Source of the DNA: Pseudeuparius sepicola
Taxonomy: Eukaryota; Arthropoda; Insecta; Coleoptera; Anthribidae
Length of the DNA: 64,000 nucleotides
Assembly (NCBI GenBank): GCA_963920635.1
Contig: OY987305.1
Coordinates: 9,029,153-9,093,152 of the forward strand
Direction of reading: 5' to 3'
In this document: positions 58,931-64,000 of the stretch, piece by piece
Position numbering within the stretch: the stretch's first letter is position 1
Layout of the letters: each line of letters opens with the position of its first letter
Notes under the pieces: generated by a model
What the model was told of the DNA's origin: nothing
Databases searched by the model: none
What the model saw: the letters and a program-made list of their open reading frames with translations, nothing else
Position numbers and translations under genes: made by a program

Positions 58931-59850
58931 TAAAAATATCAGATTCTGAAAAATGTTGAGGAACACTGTCAAATTGAAAAGCTTAACAATCCCGCATTTT
59001 TTTTAACCCTTTGCCGATTTTGTAACGTCGTGGAACTCCCTCAAGTTAATATTCTATCCTCTCCTTCTACTTTTCGTAAAAATGTTGTGCCGAAATGTCG
59101 CTTAATATCCCTAAAAACCGAAAAGCAGCGACTCCTAATGGTGAATTTAAGCTTCTGTGCGCTTGACTACTGCCCTTTGCCGCGATTCGGGAGGCGCCAG
59201 CGTTCGAAGCTAACTTCAGATAGGTGGCTCGTGGCTCGTGCGCCATTTTCATTTCTTGTTTTGGTTTTCAGTTCGTCCATCAGTGAGTCTTCTTGTGCGT
59301 CATATTGGAGAGCAGACAATTTACCAGAAAAGAGGTATTTACTAATTCATTCCTTTTTATCCTTTTCCTGTCTTCTAATTTAACAAAGAGGGCGTGAAAT
59401 AAATTCACGTGCTTGGGCAATTCGGTGCGTCGCCCCGTGGTCCCGCGGGTTAGGGGCCCCTCAATTCTGGCATTGCTTTCCTACTTGACAATAATTCTCT
59501 CCCAAAACAGGTATTTCTTTAATCGCCAAAAGGACGAAAACATTTATTAAAAATGCACGCACTCCTCATTGCGTATACGGTGTGAGAGGCAAATTTCTAC
59601 GTCAACGGCACAACGCACAAACCGGGTGGGCGGCGGGCGCCATTTTTATTCTTCTGTCTAGGTTATGGCCTCGGCCTCCTATGATTTACGGTTCCCTTCG
59701 GCGCGGCGTCCTTCGCCGAAGGGGTATATTTATAACCTACCTACTCTTTGTGTACACTGTATTTAATTGAAAATTCCCCACCGCTAATATCTTTAGTGCG
59801 AACATTTTCAAAAATCGCCGCGACACTTCGATTTTTGTTCTAAGAGGGAC
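58914..59850 (+). repeat. Repeat family X, copy 2 (uninterrupted)
   Basis: Homologous to 36120-36862 plus 38572-38780, without the 1.7-kb insertion: TTTCTACGTCAACGGCACAAC is continuous here. The copy has a local insertion around 59655-59715 with CCCTTCGGCG/CGCCGAAGGG self-complementarity. Confidence 0.7.
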
Positions 59851-60346
59851 TTTTTGACGTAAACAGATTCATGATAGATTCACCCTGACTCAAAAAGTTT
59901 AAATACGACTATAACTATAACTGTTTTACATTAACAATTTCTTCATGAATAAATTCATGAATTAATTCACGACAAGTTGTATTTTACACTGATGAAGAAA
60001 TTTATGAATTTTTTTTGTCACCTTATGACAGATTCTAGCGAATACAATCCCGCATTTTTTTTACAATAGAATAAATAACAAAATAATTTTTTGTGCTGCA
60101 TTTCCCCTATCAGAACATATTTTATAACTATATCCATTTCGAAATATTACCAAAAAACAAAGCATATTTAACTACAGATTAAGTCGGGCTAGAAGAGTAT
60201 AGTTAGCCATACGATTTAGAGTTTTTTTGACTACAATTATAATTTGAATATGGAAAAAGTGCAAACCATAACATTGGCATGTTGTAAATTACATTAATTT
60301 TTGAGACCCGAATGTCCTAGTTCTATCCCGTAAGAGCTTGATAGAC
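59851..60346. other. Intergenic, nothing recognised
   Basis: AT-rich; TTCATGAAT repeats around 59940-60010. No gene or element end seen. Confidence 0.35.
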
Positions 60347-61032
60347 TATACAGGATGATTTTTTTAGGTCTTCCACCGCGATTTTCTCGCTTATTTTGCG
60401 CCCTACACAAAAAAACGTAAGAAACAAAAATGTTGCAATTTTGGACAGCTAAGGGGTACTGCTATCCATTCACGTAGTCAGATAGTTTCAGCAAATTACA
60501 CAGAGTCTTCGGCTCTCTTGAGACCATGAAAATTTTTATCGATTTAAAGTGTTTTTAGTACACCGCGAAAAGTTGGGCATGGAGGCCCATTCCTTTTTTA
60601 AAGTCGCCTCGCTGACCAAAATTGCCATATTTTGTTTTCTTACGTGTTTTCTGTGCGGCCTAAAATAAACGAGAAAATCGCTTAATAAGAAATAAACAAA
60701 AAAATTCGTAGCCTCAAGAGAGCCGAAGACCCTGTGTAATTTGCTGAAACTATCTGACTACGCGGATGAATAAAGCTTCTCAGTGCCATCACTTTTCAAT
60801 ATAAAAGTTTTCCTCTGTCTCTTAAAATACACATTCCACGGCTATTAATAGTTTTGCTCAATTTGAGGTTTTTTTAATATTGCGCGACAAGTTGGCCATG
60901 GATGCCGATTTCTTTTGCAGCACCACTTAGCTGTCCAAAATTGCAACATTTTTGTTTCTTACGCTTTTTTTGTAGGGTGTAAAATAAGCGATAAAATGGC
61001 GGTGGTAGACCTAAAAAAATCATCCTGTATAT
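60347..61032. mobile_element. Foldback with TATACAGGATGA ends
   Basis: TATACAGGATGATTTTTTTA at the left and its complement at the right; arms match through AGGTCTTCCACCGC/GCGGTGGTAGACCT and GTAAGAAACAAAAATGTTGC. The arms are hundreds of bases long. Non-coding, TA flanks. Confidence 0.8.
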
Positions 61033-61634
61033 GTTACAGACCGTATATGTAAAACAGGCCGTATACAAAAGGACCAGTCCATATGTAAACGGACTGAAGA
61101 TATTAGTCCATATGTATAAGAAGCTTGTCCGTCAACAAACGGTCTAGTCGGTTTGCAAAAGGACTGGTGCTATTATATAGGGTCTATCTGCAACTAGACC
61201 GTATATCACAGAGAGATTTAAACAAAGACATAATGTATGTGCAATGTGCAATGTTTTCCGGGCGGTTTCGACGTCCGCCATTTCTGAATTACCCGTTCTT
61301 TTTTATATAGGCCCATCAAAGAAGGATATTACTTCTTGCTGGTACGTAGTAGTTTGAAGGAAAAAACGTAATTATTTAGTATATATTTACCTTAGATTTT
61401 TTTCTGCAAAATACATGCTAAAAAGAAGGCATATTCTTCTTTAATGGGCCTGTATAAAAAAAGAAGGGTAATTCACTACGATTGCGTCTGAATGTCAATA
61501 GTCCGTATGTTAACGGTCTAGTCCGTATATGAAATGCCATGTCATTTACATACGGTCTGCGCCATTTAGGCCGTATAGATACAGCCTAGACCGTATACAT
61601 ACGGTCTGTTTTCACATACGGGCTGTAACATATA
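61029..61634 (-). mobile_element. Palindrome-rich element (CCGTAT family), copy 2
   Basis: Inverted relative to the copy at 37613-38198 and similar along its whole length, including TTCTTTTTTATATAGGCCCAT and GTTTTCCGGGCGGTTTCGACG. Directly abuts the TATACAGGATGA foldback. Confidence 0.85.
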
Positions 61635-61870
61635 TACAATTTGGACTTTCTTACCAAACATGCTCACCAAGCATGCTTGCTTTGCTGCCCTAGAGAAGTT
61701 TGATGATTATTTCGTGAATGAGAAATCTGTGTCTTGGCTGCGGAATACACAAATAAAACATATTGTAAGATAAATCGTATAATATGTAGGTCCTAAAAAT
61801 TATGAACATTACACACACTTTTTATCTAAGAATATTATCTTTAAAATTATGTACTCTCCTCTTCCTCGTC

Positions 61871-63192
61871 TATACAGGGTTTCCCAACGAAAAGTTGACT
61901 CCCCCAAAAATTAGAAAACCGAAAAATATTTGAAAAATCGCCGAGACCCGTCGATTTTTGTTCTTGGGGGGAGCTTTTTTTACAGTCAAGCCAACTCGAT
62001 ATGTTCATCCCCCTAATCCCTAGCAACCCCAACTTTTAAATTTCAAATGGAACTACCCCACTTGTGGCGTATCATTTTAAAGCCCTTTTAATTGCGAATA
62101 CAGTGATGCGTCGTTTTTAGAAATCTGTTGAGATTTGACAAAATTATTCGCTAAAAACGGCCAATTTGACCATCCACTGTATGCGTAGTATAATTTCTTA
62201 CACAAATGCTCGCCACTAATAAGTTGTTTATCTACTACACACGACCAAATTACCTAGTTTTTATTGACGTGTCGATCAGTTTACGAAAAAGTCACACATG
62301 AAAAAGCTGAAGCATAACAAAAAAAGTTCATACGAATTCAAACCTTATATCTTTTCAAAATATATAACAAAAAGTCACAGTCACAAAAAAAGGTTCCAGT
62401 TTTTTGGCTTGTAACCACGAAATCAATAGTTTCAGCTTGTTATTGAAAGTGGAAACGTATTTTTGAAATGGTTTATTCTATCACGGAAAGGGTAGAAATT
62501 GTTGCAATTTGTTATCAAAATCATGATTGCGCTAACGCTACAGCACGAATTGCAACAATTTCTAACCTTTCCGCGATACAATAAATTATTTCAAAAACAC
62601 GTTTTACATTTTCAATAGTAGGCTGAAACTAACGATTTCGTAGTTACAAGCAAAAAAACGGGGACTTTTTTTATGACAGTGACTTTTTGTTACTTTAAAA
62701 AGGTATAAGGTTTAAATTCGTATGAACTTTTTTTGTTTTGCTTCAGCTTTCTCATTTGTGACTTCTTTGTAAACTGATCGACACGGCAATAAAAACTAGG
62801 TAATTTGGTCGTGTGACTCGTGTGTAGTAGATTAGAAACTTATCAGTGGCGGGCATTTGTGTAGAAATTACTACGGGTTAAGTGGATTGTCAACTTTCCG
62901 TTTTTAGCCAATAATTCTGTCAAATCTCAACAGAATTCTAAAAACGATACATCACTGTATTCGCAATAAAAAGGGCTTTAAAATGATGCGCCACAAGGGG
63001 GTAGTTCCATTTGAAATTTTAAAGTTGGGGTTGCTAGGGGTTAGAGGGATGAACATACCGGGTTGGCTTGACTGTCAAAAAAGATCCCCCCAAGAACAAA
63101 AATCGACGGGTCTCGGCGAATTTTCAAATAATTTTCGGTTTTCTAATTTTTTTGGGGGGGGGGATCAAGTTTTCGTTGGGAAACCCTGTATA
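61871..63192. mobile_element. Long foldback with TATACAGGGTTTCCC ends (1.3 kb)
   Basis: The two halves are near-complete inverted copies with the centre near 62530; for example CAATAGTTTCAGC and GGAACTACCCC have their complements in the other half. TA flanks. The centre encodes the N-terminus of a transposase (next entry). Confidence 0.85.
62468..62570 (+). pseudogene. Transposase N-terminal fragment in the foldback centre
   Basis: ATG then VYSITERVEIVAICYQNHDC and TARIATIS: the first helix-turn-helix of insect Tc1/mariner-type transposases (xxxTxxERVEIVxxYxxN). It ends in the inverted arm; catalytic domain absent. Confidence 0.6.
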
Positions 63193-64000
63193 ATGCCTCA
63201 AACAAAAACCAGTATCAAAATATAACCTTCCTTGTGTTCAAATTTTCAATGATAGTAGGTACTAGTACTCCTGAAGTCAGGCGCGGTCATATCCATTTGC
63301 GAAGGGGGGCCATACCTGCGTATGTACTCCTTTAGGCTTTTTTAGGAGGTACTATAACAATAGAACTTCAATAAAGCAATATCACAAAAAAAAATATATT
63401 CCTCACAAAAATAAAAAAAAGATTTTAATTAAAAATTATGAAAACTAAATTTTTTGCATGTGGATACAGTGTATCCACAGACTGAGTTCACATAAGATGT
63501 AAATACCAACAAATTTTCGAGTTGAAATTTGAGCTTCTGGGGATCAGCCCTGCTTGGTTTGAAACTAATTTGTGACATAATTTTACTTTCGAAAAATCAA
63601 TGCCTTGGAAATTATGAAGAAACTAATTTTCCAATTTCAGTAAAGTGTCCTTTCTGTATGTTTGACGGCAAAATGTTATTAAGAAAACTTGTTGACAATG
63701 AAAAACTGGATAGGTGTAAAAGGTCGACTTTGATTTTTCTGCTAAAAAATTAAAACGCACAAAAATTAAAGTAGACCTAGGATGTTGGGATTTTTCACAC
63801 CTATCCAGTTTTTCATTGTGAACAAGTTTTCTTAATAACATTTTGATGTGAAAACTACACAAAATGCACTTTTCTAAAAAAGTGTGAAAAATCCCAAAAA
63901 ATCAAAGTAGGCCTAGACATTCGAAATTTCGCAAACCTACTCAGTTTTTCATTCTGAACAAGTTTCCTTAATAACATTTTGTTGTAAAACCTACAAAAAG
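63193..64000. repeat. Three copies of a short repeat; rest unassigned
   Basis: A unit of about 50 bp around CAGTTTTTCATTGTGAACAAG and TTAATAACATTTTG occurs inverted at about 63670-63720 and direct at 63805-63845 and 63940-63985. No gene recognised. Confidence 0.55.

Noticed and set aside
63463..63483. TGTGGATACAGTGTATCCACA palindrome as a further micro-hairpin insertion
   Set aside because: It has 9-bp arms but no flanking direct duplication.

Overview
The window is nuclear DNA from an insect. It is AT-rich, has spliceosomal genes, and is packed with non-LTR retrotransposons and DNA-transposon remnants. The gene families point to an arthropod and the TAGGTAGGTA-type filler is common in several insect orders, but nothing here fixes the order. 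No bacterial features (operons, CRISPR, ribosome binding sites) are present, and I saw no tRNA or rRNA.

Three single-copy host genes can be assembled exon by exon with consistent splice sites and phases. (1) A secreted CLIP-domain, trypsin-like serine protease lies on the minus strand (11193-16214, 7 coding exons, 499 aa). (2) A PAIP2-type poly(A)-binding-protein-interacting protein lies on the plus strand (22521-29833, 3 coding exons, 127 aa), with a PAM2 motif in its last exon. (3) A SERF/4F5-family small basic protein lies on the minus strand (32036-34629, 3 coding exons, 63 aa), with only 7 coding bases in its first exon. A weaker candidate is the 3' end of an unidentified plus-strand gene (exons about 5140-5308 and 7772-7864).

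Layout. 1-5.1 kb: a decayed LINE, then R4/Dong-like LINE copies bounded by TAA tracts, then an inverted LINE 3' end. 5.1-8.5 kb: candidate exons. 8.7-10.8 kb: a large foldback, hAT-like repeat. 11.2-16.3 kb: protease gene. 16.3-22.4 kb: intergenic, with small inverted-repeat elements. 22.4-29.8 kb: PAIP2 gene, whose 6.9-kb second intron holds a piggyBac-type MITE, hAT-like ends and a Tc1/mariner relic. 31.5-34.6 kb: a MITE and the SERF gene. 34.6-43 kb: nested DNA transposons. 43-46.6 kb: a Jockey-type LINE interrupted by a foldback element whose arms carry hammerhead-ribozyme-like cores. 46.6-56 kb: four minus-strand Dong-like copies, each separated by a TTA tract. One of them (48.9-53.2 kb) is near full length, with a Myb-like region, RT, a restriction-like endonuclease and a 5' array of 68-bp repeats. 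56-64 kb: an APE endonuclease fragment, a rearranged Penelope-like element with GIY-YIG, a 165-bp minisatellite, and a run of foldback elements.

The most unusual signal is a dispersed set of ten tiny palindromic insertions. Each is 23-37 bp, can form one hairpin, and is flanked by a 7-10 bp direct duplication. Two sit in one arm of an inverted-repeat element whose other arm shows the uninterrupted site. Several share arm sequence (CCTTGTTTAT or RTTGAGTRAAGGAAT), which argues against random hairpin-forming repair errors.
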